64,000 nt of DNA from Limimaricola variabilis (GCF_014195545.1 NZ_JACIBX010000001.1:82463-146462); one strand, 5' to 3'. Numbered from the stretch's first letter, positions 26,640 through 35,052 are shown. Program-made: numbers and translations. Notes: generated by a model from the sequence alone, not told the origin.

Positions 26640-26690
26640 TTTTCCGTAAACGGACCGGTCGGTTACGGCCCATTCCTCAGATCGCCGAGA

Positions 26691-26719
26691 TTGACTTTTG
26701 GCACGCAGTGTCTTAGGGT
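26691..26719 (+). promoter_or_regulatory. Sigma-70-like promoter upstream of a short transcript unit
   Basis: TTGACT (-35, 26691-26696), a 17-base spacer and TAGGGT (-10, 26714-26719). The -35 matches five of six consensus bases, the -10 only three. Transcription would start near 26726 and meet the strong terminator at 26745-26778 after about 50 bases, so it predicts a very short RNA. Confidence 0.4.
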
Positions 26720-26744
26720 AAACGTCAGGCTGAGACAAATGCAC

Positions 26745-26778
26745 GGCGGCCCCGGAGAAATCCGGGGCCGCCTTTTTT
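26745..26778 (+). terminator. Strong Rho-independent terminator between mltG and the GTA remnant
   Basis: GGCGGCCCCGGA, a GAAA tetraloop, TCCGGGGCCGCC and six T residues: perfect 12-base arms with a classical U-tract. It should end mltG transcription and any RNA from the promoter at 26691. The GTA g1 start lies 40 bases further on. Confidence 0.9.
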
Positions 26779-26817
26779 CGTGCCCGCGTCCCAGCCGTAG
26801 GTTGAGGAGGAACAGGC

Positions 26818-27165
26818 ATGACGACGGATGACACAGGCGGCGTGACGGCGGCCGAACAAGCCGCGCGCCGCAAGGAGTGGGAGGATGCGTGGACGCTGCT
26901 CTCATCGGTGCGCTCCACGCTGGCGGACCTGCTGGAAGCGGCCCGCTACGAGACCGGCGTACCAAAGGAAATTTCCAAGAAGATCAGCGATCTGGAAAGC
27001 GCGCTTAAGGCGGCGTTCGAAGTGGAGAGGCGTTTCAATGACTGGCTCAAGCGACAGGATGGCGGCCTCGCCGCAGGCGAGATCGACCTCGACGATGCCT
27101 GGCGGCGGATCACTTGCCGGCTGGATCGCCTGCGCGCCTGCTGCCGAGAGGACCGCCTTTCTTGA
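26818..27165 (+). CDS. GTA terminase small-subunit-like protein (g1 homologue)
   Basis: A 115-residue, mostly helical protein. Its position immediately upstream of the terminase large-subunit remnant, its size and its charged helical content (DLESALKAAFEVERRFNDWLKRQDGG) match g1 of Rhodobacter-type gene transfer agents, recognised as the small terminase. An AGGAGG site precedes the ATG. The frame is intact. Its 3' end overlaps the terminase gene by about 70 bases. With no capsid or portal genes left in view, it cannot support particle production from this locus. Confidence 0.7.
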   Translation: MTTDDTGGVTAAEQAARRKEWEDAWTLLSSVRSTLADLLEAARYETGVPKEISKKISDLESALKAAFEVERRFNDWLKRQDGGLAAGEIDLDDAWRRITCRLDRLRACCREDRLS

Positions 27166-28294
27166 CGGGCTCGACCCGGCCGCGCTGGCGGCGCTGCCGC
27201 ATCTGTTCGATCTCTGGGCGCTGCCGCATCAGCGGCCGCCAGGCGGCGACTGGCGGACATGGGTGATCTTGGGCGGTCGCGGCGCGGGCAAGACCCGGGC
27301 CGGGGCGGAATGGGTGCGCGGTCAGGTGGAGGGTCCGCGCCCGCGCGATCCCGGCCGGGCGCGACGCGTGGCGCTGATCGGCGAGACGCTCGACCAGGCG
27401 CGTGAGGTGATGGTCTTCGGCGATAGCGGCCTCATGGCCTGTGCGCCGCCCGACCGGCGGCCGGACTGGTCGGCGACCCGCCGGATGCTGACTTGGCCCA
27501 ACGGCGCCACGGCGCAGATCTTCTCGGCGCATGACCCCGAGGCGCTGCGCGGCCCGCAATTCGACGCCGCCTGGGCCGACGAGTTGGCCAAGTGGAGGCG
27601 CGGGCAGGAGGCGTGGGACATGCTGCAATTCGGGCTGCGGTTGGGCGATCCGCGCGCCTGCGTCACCACCACCCCGCGCAACGTCGCGGTGCTGCGCGAC
27701 CTGCTGGCTGCCGACAGCACCGTGACCACCCATGCGCCGACCGAAGCGAACGCCGCCAATCTCGCGCCGGGCTTCCTGGACGAGATGCGTCGCCGCTACG
27801 CCGGGACACGGCAGGGCCGGCAGGAGCTCGACGGCGTGCTGCTGGCCGATGCCGAGGGGGCGCTGTGGACCGCCGCGATGCTGGCCGCCTGCGTGGTCGA
27901 GGGGGCGCCCGATCTCGACCGGATCGTGGTCGCGGTCGACCCCTCGGTGAGTGCGCATGCAGGCTCCGACGCCTGCGGCATCATCGTGGCGGGCGCGGTC
28001 ACGCAGGGCCCGCCCGCCGACTGGCGGGCCTATGTGCTCGAGGACGCGACCGCGCTCCGCGCCTCGCCGCAGGGCTGGGCGCGCGCCGCCTGTGCCGCGA
28101 TGGAGCGGCACGGGGCTGAGCGGATGGTGGCCGAGGTCAACCAGGGCGGTGCGCTGGTCGAGACGGTGGTGCGGCAGGTCGACCCGCTGGTGCCGTTCAA
28201 GGCGCTGCATGCCGGGCGCTCCAAGGGGCTCCGGGCCGAGCCGGTCGCCGCGCTCTACGAACAGGGCCGGGTGCACCACCTGCGCGGGCTCGGT
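27095..28294 (+). pseudogene. GTA terminase large subunit (g2), 3'-truncated
   Basis: About 400 codons of a GTA/phage terminase. WVILGGRGAGKTRAGAEWVR is the Walker A region, FDAAWADELAKWRR the Walker B region, and VVAVDPSVSAHAGSDACGI the start of the nuclease domain. Similarity to GTA g2 stops around 28294 (EQGRVHHLRGLG), short of the C-terminal part of the nuclease. Beyond that the same frame stays open to 28897 only because GC-rich DNA lacks stops; that stretch has no terminase character and is the wrong frame of the next fragment. The ATG at 27095 is a guess. The ATPase half is undamaged, so the deletion looks recent. Confidence 0.8.
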
Positions 28295-28314
28295 GCTGCA
28301 CGAACTGCCGCCCG

Positions 28315-28629
28315 GCACTGGGGCAGCGTGCGCATCTGCGCGCGGCCGAGCGGGGCGGCGATCTGGCGATCTCGTGGATCCGGCGGGCCCGGAGCGGGGC
28401 CGATGCCTGGGCCGGGCGCGAGGTGCCGCTCGACGTGCCGCGCGAGGCCTATCTGCTGCGGATCCTGTCGGAGGGGCTGCTGCGGCGCGAGGTCGAGCTG
28501 CAAACGCCGGGCTTCAGCTATGACGCGGCAATGCGGGCCGCCGATGGGGCGACGGGGCCGCTGGTGGTGCAGGTGGCGCAGGTCACGGACGCCTGGGGGG
28601 CGGGGCCCTTCGCCACGCTGGCGGTGCCC
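28315..28629 (+). pseudogene. 3' remnant of the last GTA structural gene (g15, host-specificity/tail tip protein)
   Basis: In a different frame from the terminase, about 105 codons read LGQRAHLRAAERGGDLAISW, then IRRARSGADAW, VPLDVPREAYLLRILSEG, TPGFSYDAAMRAADG and VAQVTDAWGAGPF. This is the fibronectin-like C-terminal end typical of GTA g15 and related tail-tip proteins. It has no start codon and no 5' part. The frame then runs on to a TGA at 28801. The g15 stop expected near 28630 is not there. With g1/g2 directly upstream, it marks the far side of an internal deletion. Confidence 0.72.
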
Positions 28630-28667
28630 GGGGGAGGCCGATCCTGCCGGGTTGCCTCGATCGCGGG

Positions 28668-28916
28668 GTGGCGGCGCTGCTGGCGGCGCGGCCCGAGGCC
28701 CGGCCGGCGCTCGCCGGGCGGATCGTCGCGGAGGCGCGCGCCGCCGATGCCTGGCGGCGGCGGATGGGCCGGGCGCACCCGCTTTGGGGCGACGGATCGC
28801 TGATGGCGGCGGCGCTGCGGCACCCGGCCCGGCCGCTGTCGCCCTCGCTCGGGCCGGAGGCGCGCGCGGCGTTGCGGCAACTGCTCGATGCCCTTGACGC
28901 GGCTTCGGGGCTTTGA
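28668..28916 (+). CDS. Small protein after the GTA remnant, function unknown
   Basis: A reading frame of 82 codons from a GTG: VAALLAARPEARPALAGRI, then AEARAADAWRRRMGRAHPLWGDGSLMAAALRHPARP. The RxxRxGRAHPxWGxGSLMAAAL pattern looks conserved and protein-like, and I recall similar small proteins between the GTA tail gene and cysE in relatives, though I cannot name the family with certainty. Protein-like sequence extends upstream of the GTG as RPILPGCLDRG, so the original start may have been lost. cysE starts 60 bases downstream. Confidence 0.5.
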   Translation: MAALLAARPEARPALAGRIVAEARAADAWRRRMGRAHPLWGDGSLMAAALRHPARPLSPSLGPEARAALRQLLDALDAASGL

Positions 28917-28975
28917 TCTTGGCGCGCAGGCCCTATCTTGGGCAGACGAGGACGCGGGATCAGGAGGCCATGGCG

Positions 28976-29782
28976 ATGGCGACACCACAGGCGCAACTGG
29001 CCGAAATCGACCCGGTCTGGAGCCGAATTCGCGGCGAGGCGGAGGACGCGATCGCGGCCGAGCCGCTGATGGGCGGGCTGGTGCATTCCAGCGTGCTGCA
29101 CCACCAGAGCTTTGCCTGCGCGCTGGCCTACCGGCTGTCGCTCAAGCTCGCCTCCGACGAGATGCCCGCGCAGATCCTGCGCGAGATCATCGACGGCGCC
29201 TATGCCGCCGAGCCGGAGCTGGTGGTTTCGGCCCGCGCCGACCTGGTCGCCACCTATGAGCGCGACCCGGCCTGCCATCGCTTCCTGCAGCCGCTGCTGT
29301 ATTTCAAGGGCTACCAGGCGATCCAGTCCTACCGGCTCGGCCATTGGCTGTGGCAGGAAAACCGCCGCGACCTCGCCTATTTCGTGCAGATGCGGGTCTC
29401 CGAGACCTTCGGCGTCGACATCCACCCGGCGGCCCGGATCGGCCGCGGCGTGATGATCGACCACGCCCATTCGGTGGTGATCGGCGAAACGGCGGTGGTC
29501 GGCGACAACGTGTCGATGCTGCATTCGGTGACGCTCGGCGGTACCGGCAAGGAAGAGCAGGACCGCCATCCCAAGATCGGCAACGGCGTGCTGATCGGTG
29601 CCGGTGCCAAGGTGCTGGGCAACATCCGGATCGGCGACTGCTCGCGGATCGCGGCCGGGTCGGTGGTGCTGATCGACATCCCGGCCTGCAAGACCGTGGC
29701 GGGCGTGCCCGCGCGGATCGTCGGCGAGGCGGGCTGCGCCCAGCCCTCGGTGTCGATGGACCAGACCTTCAAGGGCGAGTAG
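28976..29782 (+). CDS. cysE: Serine O-acetyltransferase
   Basis: A 268-residue CysE making O-acetylserine from serine and acetyl-CoA, the first step of cysteine synthesis. The helical N-terminal domain (1-140) is followed by the left-handed beta-helix, with FGVDIHPAARIGRGVMIDHAHSVVIGETAVVGD carrying the catalytic Asp-His and LGGTGKEEQDRHPKIGNGVLIGAGAKVLGN. Two ATGs are possible, 28970 and 28976; AGGAGG at 28962-28967 gives proper spacing only to 28976. In Rhodobacterales, cysE commonly borders the GTA cluster, which supports the remnant's identity. Confidence 0.95.
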   Translation: MATPQAQLAEIDPVWSRIRGEAEDAIAAEPLMGGLVHSSVLHHQSFACALAYRLSLKLASDEMPAQILREIIDGAYAAEPELVVSARADLVATYERDPACHRFLQPLLYFKGYQAIQSYRLGHWLWQENRRDLAYFVQMRVSETFGVDIHPAARIGRGVMIDHAHSVVIGETAVVGDNVSMLHSVTLGGTGKEEQDRHPKIGNGVLIGAGAKVLGNIRIGDCSRIAAGSVVLIDIPACKTVAGVPARIVGEAGCAQPSVSMDQTFKGE

Positions 29783-29816
29783 CCCTGCCGCGGGGCGCGG
29801 GGCCGGGGAGACGAAG

Positions 29817-30227
29817 ATGTCGAAGATCCTGTGCACCGCGCTGCTGCTGACCGCCTCCGGGGCCATGGCCGAGGGGGCGCCCCCCGGCGACGATCACCCC
29901 CGCCGCGCCGCGAGCGGCATCTTCGATACCGAGGGGGTGATCGCCTGCGCGATGAATCCGGGCGAGGCGCTGGGCGAATGCGGCTTCGGCCTCGCGCTGG
30001 GCCGGGATGGCGACGCCACGCTGGTCGCGACCTTTGCCAATGGTTTCCGACGTACGCTCAGCTTCGATGGCGGGCGCTTCGTGCGGGGCGATGCGACGAT
30101 GTCGGGCACCGGCACCGACATCGACTGGCGGATCGAGGACGGGTTGCATCTGATCCGCGTCGACGACCAGCGCTACGAGGTGCCGACGGCGACGCTGCCG
30201 GGACCGGAGGCCGCGCCGCCCGAGTGA
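29817..30227 (+). CDS. Small secreted protein, function unknown
   Basis: A 136-residue protein with a clear signal peptide (MSKILCTALLLTASGAMA, cleavage near residue 18). The mature part has two cysteines (IACAMNPGEALGECGFG) that could form a disulfide in the periplasm, then beta-strand-rich sequence with alternating pattern (ATLVATFANGFRRTLSFDGG). No family recognised. GGGGAG precedes the ATG. Its TGA forms the loop of a terminator hairpin shared with the convergent small membrane protein gene. Confidence 0.72.
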   Translation: MSKILCTALLLTASGAMAEGAPPGDDHPRRAASGIFDTEGVIACAMNPGEALGECGFGLALGRDGDATLVATFANGFRRTLSFDGGRFVRGDATMSGTGTDIDWRIEDGLHLIRVDDQRYEVPTATLPGPEAAPPE

Positions 30228-30243
30228 TCTCGGGCGTTTGGGG
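30217..30243. terminator. Bidirectional terminator hairpin containing a stop codon in its loop
   Basis: CGCCCGAG and CTCGGGCG are perfect 8-base arms; the 4-base loop TGAT contains the stop of the upstream gene. TTTGGGG follows. It sits between two convergent genes. Confidence 0.6.
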
Positions 30244-30420
30244 CTATTTGTGGGGCCGGAGCAGGCGGCGCAGCAGGACCTCGACGACCATCCCGGCCAG
30301 CGACAGGGCCGCGAACCATGCAAACCACGACCATTCGGTCGCCTCGGCGAGTCGGAAGGCGACCATCAGGGCGATCACCGAGATTCCGCCTCGCAGAACT
30401 GCGATGCCCCACGCCTTCAT
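30244..30420 (-). CDS. Small membrane protein (58 aa), function unknown
   Basis: A 58-residue protein, MKAWGIAVLRGGISVIALMV and onwards, with two hydrophobic segments (about 5-25 and 30-50) and a basic C-terminus RRLLRPHK, so a two-helix inner-membrane protein is likely. No strong ribosome-binding site is visible before the ATG at 30420; the frame extends 28 codons further upstream with unlikely composition. It has its own terminator on the 3' side. Whether it is expressed cannot be judged from sequence alone. Confidence 0.5.
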   Translation of the reverse strand: MKAWGIAVLRGGISVIALMVAFRLAEATEWSWFAWFAALSLAGMVVEVLLRRLLRPHK

Positions 30421-30524
30421 GATATTCGACCCCGTGTGATGCGGCTTCGGGACGGATCGCCCGAGGCGATGCTGCTGAACGCGAAGGGTGCGTGCAAGCG
30501 TCATGTGCGACGACCTGCGATAGA

Positions 30525-30560
30525 GAAGGGCCGCACCTTCGTTCGAAGGCGCGGCCCCTT
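30525..30560 (-). terminator. Terminator hairpin of the pdhABC operon
   Basis: AAGGGCCGCACCTTC pairs with GAAGGCGCGGCCCCTT with one mismatch and one bulge, around a GTTC loop, 27 bases beyond the pdhC stop. Confidence 0.6.
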
Positions 30561-30586
30561 GGCCCTGCAGGAGGGATCCGGCCTGA

Positions 30587-31957
30587 TCAGGCCAGCATCA
30601 CCATCGGGTTTTCCAGCGCGTCGGCGATCTGCTTGAGCAGCTCGGCACCCAGCGCGCCGTCGATCACCCGGTGATCGACCGAGAGCGTCACCGACATCAC
30701 CGTCGCCACCTCGATCTCGCCCGCGTCGTTGACCACCGGCTTCTTCACGCCCGCGCCGACCGCGAGGATCGCGCCATGCGGCGGGTTGATCACGGCGTCG
30801 AAGTTGTCGATGCCGAACATGCCGAGGTTGGAGATCGCGAAGCTGCCGCCCTGGTATTCATGCGGCGCGAGCTTCTTGTCGCGGGCCCGCTTGGCGAGGT
30901 CCTTCATCTGCGCCGAGAGCGACGACAGCGAACGGCTTTCGGCGTCGCGCAGCACCGGGGTGAAAAGGCCACCCTCGATCGCCACGGCGACGGCGACGTC
31001 CGACGGCTTGAGCTTGAGCACCCGGTCGCCGGCCCAGACCGCGTTGGCGTCCGGCACCGCCTGCAGCGCCAGGGCCGAGGCCTTGATGATGAAGTCGTTG
31101 ACCGAGAGCTTCACGCCGCGCCCTTCGAGCTGCTTGTTCAGCTGGCTGCGGAATTTCAGCAGCGCGTCGAGCTTGATGTCGCGGCGCAGGTAGAAATGCG
31201 GGATGGTCTGCTTGGCCTCGGTGAGACGCGCCGCGATGGTGCGACGCATGCCGTCGAGCTTGACCTCCTCGAACTCGCGATCCGCATACATTTTGCGGAT
31301 CTGCTCGGCCTGCGCGCCGGGGGCGGCGGGCGCGGCCACCGGGGCCTTGTCGGCCTGGGCAGCGGGGGCCTTTACGGTCTCGGCCGCGGCGGGCTTCTGG
31401 CCCGGCTTGGCGCTTTCGACGTCGGCCTTGACGATGCGGCCGTTCGGGCCCGAGCCCTTGATCTGGCTCAGGTCGAGGCCCTTGTCGGCCGCGATGCGCC
31501 GCGCCAGCGGCGAGGCGAAGACGCGCTCGCCATCGCCCGAGCGGGCGGCAGGCGCGGCAGGGGCGGCGTCGTCGCCCTTGCCCTGCTGCGCGGCGGCGCC
31601 GTCATCGCCATAGCCCTTGGCCGGCGCGGTGGCCTGCTCGGGATGCGGTGCGGCGTGGCTGTCGGCGTCGCGATCCTTCGCGCCGCCGGTCTCGCCGATG
31701 TCATCGGCGCTTTCGCCTTCCTCGAGCAGCACGGCGATCGGGGTGTTGACCTTCACCCCCTCGGTGCCCTCGGCGATCAGGATCTTGCCCACGACGCCTT
31801 CGTCGACGGCCTCGAACTCCATCGTCGCCTTGTCGGTCTCGATCTCGGCCAGCAGGTCGCCGGAGGAGACGGTGTCGCCCTCCTTGACCAGCCATTTCGC
31901 CAGCGTGCCCTCTTCCATGGTGGGCGACAGCGCGGGCATCAGGATTTCGGTCGGCAT
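30587..31957 (-). CDS. pdhC: Pyruvate dehydrogenase E2, dihydrolipoamide acetyltransferase
   Basis: A 456-residue E2 that transfers the acetyl group to CoA in the pyruvate dehydrogenase core. Lipoyl domain (1-78) with [16 protein letters not shown] (lipoylated Lys); an Ala/Pro/Gly-rich linker; the E1/E3-binding domain ([30 protein letters not shown], ~150-185); and the catalytic domain ending in [18 protein letters not shown], with the HxxxDG active site. Third gene of pdhA-pdhB-pdhC, 13 bases after pdhB. Its lipoyl domain is almost identical to the one on E1 beta. Confidence 0.96.
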   Translation of the reverse strand: MPTEILMPALSPTMEEGTLAKWLVKEGDTVSSGDLLAEIETDKATMEFEAVDEGVVGKILIAEGTEGVKVNTPIAVLLEEGESADDIGETGGAKDRDADSHAAPHPEQATAPAKGYGDDGAAAQQGKGDDAAPAAPAARSGDGERVFASPLARRIAADKGLDLSQIKGSGPNGRIVKADVESAKPGQKPAAAETVKAPAAQADKAPVAAPAAPGAQAEQIRKMYADREFEEVKLDGMRRTIAARLTEAKQTIPHFYLRRDIKLDALLKFRSQLNKQLEGRGVKLSVNDFIIKASALALQAVPDANAVWAGDRVLKLKPSDVAVAVAIEGGLFTPVLRDAESRSLSSLSAQMKDLAKRARDKKLAPHEYQGGSFAISNLGMFGIDNFDAVINPPHGAILAVGAGVKKPVVNDAGEIEVATVMSVTLSVDHRVIDGALGAELLKQIADALENPMVMLA

Positions 31958-31970
31958 GTCTCGCGCTCCG

Positions 31971-33371
31971 TTACTTGTAGGTCACTTTGCGCACCGCCTC
32001 GACGACCTCGTCGGTCGTGACCAGCGCGTGCTTCTCGAGATTGGCGGCATAGGGCATCGGCACGTCCTTGCCGGTGCAGTTGATGACCGGCGCGTCGAGA
32101 TGGTCGAACGCCTCCTGCATCAGCACCGAGGAGATGTAGCCGCCGACCGAACCCTGCGGCCAACCCTCTTCGACGGTGACGCAGCGGTTGGTCTTCTTGA
32201 CGCTCTCGATGATCGCGTCGGTGTCCATCGGGCGGATGGTCCGCAGGTCGATCACCTCGGCCTCGATGCCGTCGGCGGCGAGCTTCTCGGCCGCCTCGAG
32301 GGCGTAGGTCATGCCGATGCCGAAGGAGACGATGGTCACGTCGGTGCCTTCGCGGGCGATGCGCGCCTTGCCGAGCGGGATGGTGAAGTCATCCAGCACC
32401 GGCACCTCGAAGGAGCGGCCGTAGAGGATCTCGTTCTCGAGGAAGATCACCGGGTTGGGGTCGCGGATCGCGGATTTCATCAGGCCCTTCGCGTCGGCGG
32501 CGGTGTAGGGCATGACGACCTTGAGGCCGGGGATCTGCATGTACCAGGCGGCGTAGTCCTGGGAGTGCTGGGCACCGACGCGGGCGGCGGCGCCGTTGGG
32601 GCCGCGGAACACCATCGGGGCACCCATCTGGCCGCCCGACATGTAGAGCGTCTTGGCCGCCGAGTTGATGATGTGGTCGATCGCCTGCATGGCGAAGTTG
32701 AAGGTCATGAACTCGACGATCGGGCGCAGACCGCCGAAGGCCGCGCCGACCGCAATGCCGGCGAAGCCGTGCTCGGTGATCGGCGTGTCGACCACGCGCT
32801 TGGGGCCGAACTCGTCCAGCAGGCCCTGGGAGATCTTGTAGGCGCCCTGGTACTCGCCGACCTCTTCGCCCATCAGGAAGACGTTGTCGGCGCGGCGCAT
32901 CTCCTCGGCCATGGCGTCGCGCAGCGCTTCGCGGACCGTGGTGGTCTTGGTCTCGGTGCCCTCGGGCCAGTCCGGGGTGCGCGGCGGCTTGGGCGCGGCG
33001 GCGGCCGGCGAGGAGGCGGCGGGGACGTCGGCGGGCAGGGTGTCCTTGGCCTTGGTCTCTTCCTTGACCTCGGTCTTGGCCTCGCTGCCGGCGTTCGATC
33101 CGGCGCTCTCGGCGGCGGAGGCGTCCTCGCCCTCCTCGAGCAGCACGGCGATCGGGGTGTTGACCTTCACGCCCTCGGTGCCCTCGGCGATCAGGATCTT
33201 GCCGACGGTGCCTTCGTCGACGGCCTCGAACTCCATCGTCGCCTTGTCGGTCTCGATCTCGGCCAGGATGTCGCCGGAGGAGACGGTGTCACCCTCCTTC
33301 ACGAGCCACTTGGCGAGCGTGCCTTCCTCCATGGTCGGCGAGAGGGCGGGCATCAGAATTTCGGTCGCCAT
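31971..33371 (-). CDS. pdhB: Pyruvate dehydrogenase E1 beta with N-terminal lipoyl domain
   Basis: A 466-residue E1 beta. Residues 1-78 are a complete lipoyl domain ([20 protein letters not shown]), then a Glu/Lys/Ala linker to about 130. The transketolase-like E1 beta domain contains [41 protein letters not shown] and [19 protein letters not shown]. Lipoylated E1 beta is known in alphaproteobacteria; elsewhere E1 beta lacks this domain. It starts three bases after the pdhA stop. Together with PdhA it decarboxylates pyruvate using thiamine diphosphate. Confidence 0.96.
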   Translation of the reverse strand: MATEILMPALSPTMEEGTLAKWLVKEGDTVSSGDILAEIETDKATMEFEAVDEGTVGKILIAEGTEGVKVNTPIAVLLEEGEDASAAESAGSNAGSEAKTEVKEETKAKDTLPADVPAASSPAAAAPKPPRTPDWPEGTETKTTTVREALRDAMAEEMRRADNVFLMGEEVGEYQGAYKISQGLLDEFGPKRVVDTPITEHGFAGIAVGAAFGGLRPIVEFMTFNFAMQAIDHIINSAAKTLYMSGGQMGAPMVFRGPNGAAARVGAQHSQDYAAWYMQIPGLKVVMPYTAADAKGLMKSAIRDPNPVIFLENEILYGRSFEVPVLDDFTIPLGKARIAREGTDVTIVSFGIGMTYALEAAEKLAADGIEAEVIDLRTIRPMDTDAIIESVKKTNRCVTVEEGWPQGSVGGYISSVLMQEAFDHLDAPVINCTGKDVPMPYAANLEKHALVTTDEVVEAVRKVTYK

Positions 33372-33374
33372 GGA

Positions 33375-34421
33375 TCAGGCCTCCTGCGGGGCTTCGTCAG
33401 CGTAGATGTCGGTCCAGAGCTCCTCGAGCGCGGGCTCGGGGCTCTCCTTGGAGAACTCGGCGGAGTCGTTGACGATCTCCTTGATCTCCTTGTCGATCGC
33501 CTTGAGATCTTCCTCGGTCGCGTGGTTGCCGGTCAGCAGCAGCTTGCGGACTTGCTCGATCGGGTCGCGCTCGTCGCGCATCTTCTGCACCTCCTCGCGG
33601 CTCCGGTACTTCGCCGGGTCCGACATGGAGTGGCCGCGATAGCGGTAGGTCTTGATCTCGAGGATGTAGGGGCCCTTGCCTTCGCGGCAGTGGGCGACGG
33701 CGCGCTCGCCGGCTTCCTTGACCGCCAGCACGTCCATGCCGTCGACCTCTTCGCCCTTGATGCCGTAGGCGGCGCCGCGCTCCCACAGGGAGGGGCTCTT
33801 GGTCGAACGCTGGACGCTGGTGCCCATCGCGTACTGGTTGTTCTCGATCACGAAGACGACCGGCAGCTCCCACAGCTGGGCCATGTTGTAGGTCTCGTAG
33901 ACCTGGCCCTGGTTGGCCGCGCCGTCGCCGAAATAGGTGAAGGTGACGCGCTTGTTGTCGAGATACTTGTCGGCGAAGGCGAGGCCGGCGCCGATCGGCA
34001 CCTGCGCGCCGACGATGCCGTGGCCGCCGTAGAAGTGCTTCTCCTTCGAGAACATGTGCATGCTCCCGCCCTTGCCCTTGGAGTAGCCACCCTCGCGGCC
34101 GGTCAGCTCGGCCATCACGCCCTTGGGGTCCATGCCGCAGGCCAGCATGTGGCCGTGGTCACGGTAGGAGGTGATCCGCTTGTCGCCTTCCTCGGCCGCG
34201 GCCTCGAGCCCGACCACCACGGCCTCCTGGCCGATGTAGAGGTGGCAGAAGCCGCCGATCAGGCCCATGCCGTAGAGCTGGCCGGCCTTTTCCTCGAAAC
34301 GCCGGATCAGCAGCATCTCGCGGTAGTAGTGCTTCAGCTCATCGGCGGGGATGTTGGAGCCCTTGGGGGCAGGATTGGTACCCTTGGCGGGCGCCGCGTC
34401 GGAGGTCTTCCGGGTCGCCAT
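33375..34421 (-). CDS. pdhA: Pyruvate dehydrogenase E1 alpha
   Basis: A 348-residue thiamine diphosphate-binding subunit. GGSMHMFSKEKHFYGGHGIVGAQVP and FTYFGDGAANQGQVYETYNMA (GDG...N thiamine motif) are visible, as are YAMGTSVQRSTK and TYRYRGHSMSDPAKYRS of the regulatory loop. GGGAG precedes the ATG. It leads the pdhA-pdhB-pdhC operon. A perfect inverted repeat GGATAGTT-N8-AACTATCC lies 24-47 bases upstream of its start and may be an operator. Confidence 0.96.
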   Translation of the reverse strand: MATRKTSDAAPAKGTNPAPKGSNIPADELKHYYREMLLIRRFEEKAGQLYGMGLIGGFCHLYIGQEAVVVGLEAAAEEGDKRITSYRDHGHMLACGMDPKGVMAELTGREGGYSKGKGGSMHMFSKEKHFYGGHGIVGAQVPIGAGLAFADKYLDNKRVTFTYFGDGAANQGQVYETYNMAQLWELPVVFVIENNQYAMGTSVQRSTKSPSLWERGAAYGIKGEEVDGMDVLAVKEAGERAVAHCREGKGPYILEIKTYRYRGHSMSDPAKYRSREEVQKMRDERDPIEQVRKLLLTGNHATEEDLKAIDKEIKEIVNDSAEFSKESPEPALEELWTDIYADEAPQEA

Positions 34422-34444
34422 GGCGTCTCCCTTCGCGCTGTGAC

Positions 34445-34468
34445 GGATAGTTTAGCCTTGAACTATCC
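34445..34468. promoter_or_regulatory. Inverted repeat GGATAGTT-N8-AACTATCC upstream of pdhA
   Basis: Perfect 8-base arms in an A/T-richer stretch between ftsB and pdhA, close to where the pdh promoter or leader must be. Operator or leader hairpin; the regulator is unknown. Confidence 0.45.
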
Positions 34469-34586
34469 CTTACAGAACTTGCGCGGGATGCAACAGGGCA
34501 ATTCGCGCAACCCGGAAATGCGCGACGCCGCGCGGATCGGATCCGGCGCGGCGCAACAAAACAAGGCGATGGAGGCTTCCGCTGGG

Positions 34587-34883
34587 TCAGCGGATGACGA
34601 TCTCGTCGGCGCGGATCATGCCGAGCACCTCGCGGGCGCGGGCGTCGAGCAGGTCGAGATCGAGGTAACGGTCGGACAGGCGGCGGGTGAGATTCTCCAT
34701 CCGCGCGACTTCCTCGCGCAGGCTGGCGAGCTCCTTCTCCAGGCCCCGTGCCTCGGATTCGACCTCTGCCCGGCGGAACACGCCGTAATCGCCCTGAACG
34801 GCGGCAAAGGTGAAATAGAGCCCGATCAGCAGCGAGCCGATCAGGTAGAGGGCGGGGCCCAGAGAAGGGGTGCGCTTCAACAT
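34587..34883 (-). CDS. ftsB: FtsB/DivIC-like septum formation initiator protein
   Basis: A 98-residue bitopic membrane protein. A single N-terminal helix (PALYLIGSLLIGLYFTFAAVQG, ~8-30) is followed by a coiled coil (~38-75, EVESEARGLEKELASLREEVARMENLTRRLS). The C-terminal YLDLDLLDARAREVLGMIRADEIVI resembles FtsB. It should help assemble the FtsL-FtsB-FtsQ divisome complex. ATG at 34883 chosen; a GTG one codon upstream is an alternative. It lies upstream of pdhA, a conserved alphaproteobacterial neighbour, and may be co-transcribed with it. Confidence 0.85.
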   Translation of the reverse strand: MLKRTPSLGPALYLIGSLLIGLYFTFAAVQGDYGVFRRAEVESEARGLEKELASLREEVARMENLTRRLSDRYLDLDLLDARAREVLGMIRADEIVIR

Positions 34884-34938
34884 CACTCGTGCCTCGTGCG
34901 CCGCCTCTTTGCCGGACGGCTGCCATCAGCCTGCCATG

Positions 34939-34971
34939 AAAAAGGCGGCGGAAACATCGCGTTCCGCCGCC
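34939..34971 (-). terminator. Rho-independent terminator of the class I aldolase gene
   Basis: GGCGGCGGAA and TTCCGCCGCC form perfect 10-base arms around an 8-base loop. Five A residues on the left become a U-tract in the leftward transcript. Confidence 0.85.
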
Positions 34972-35052
34972 TCGGCCCGAATTCGCCTAGTGCTGTGACC
35001 CTATTGCCTCTTTCGACAGGCCGATCGGGTCAGGCGCGGCGAAACCTGGTCT

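Noticed and set aside
26885-28897. A single 670-codon terminase gene
   Set aside because: Terminase similarity ends near 28294; the rest of the frame is Arg/Gly/Pro-rich out-of-frame translation of a tail-protein remnant, and the first ~70 codons overlap g1 in another frame.
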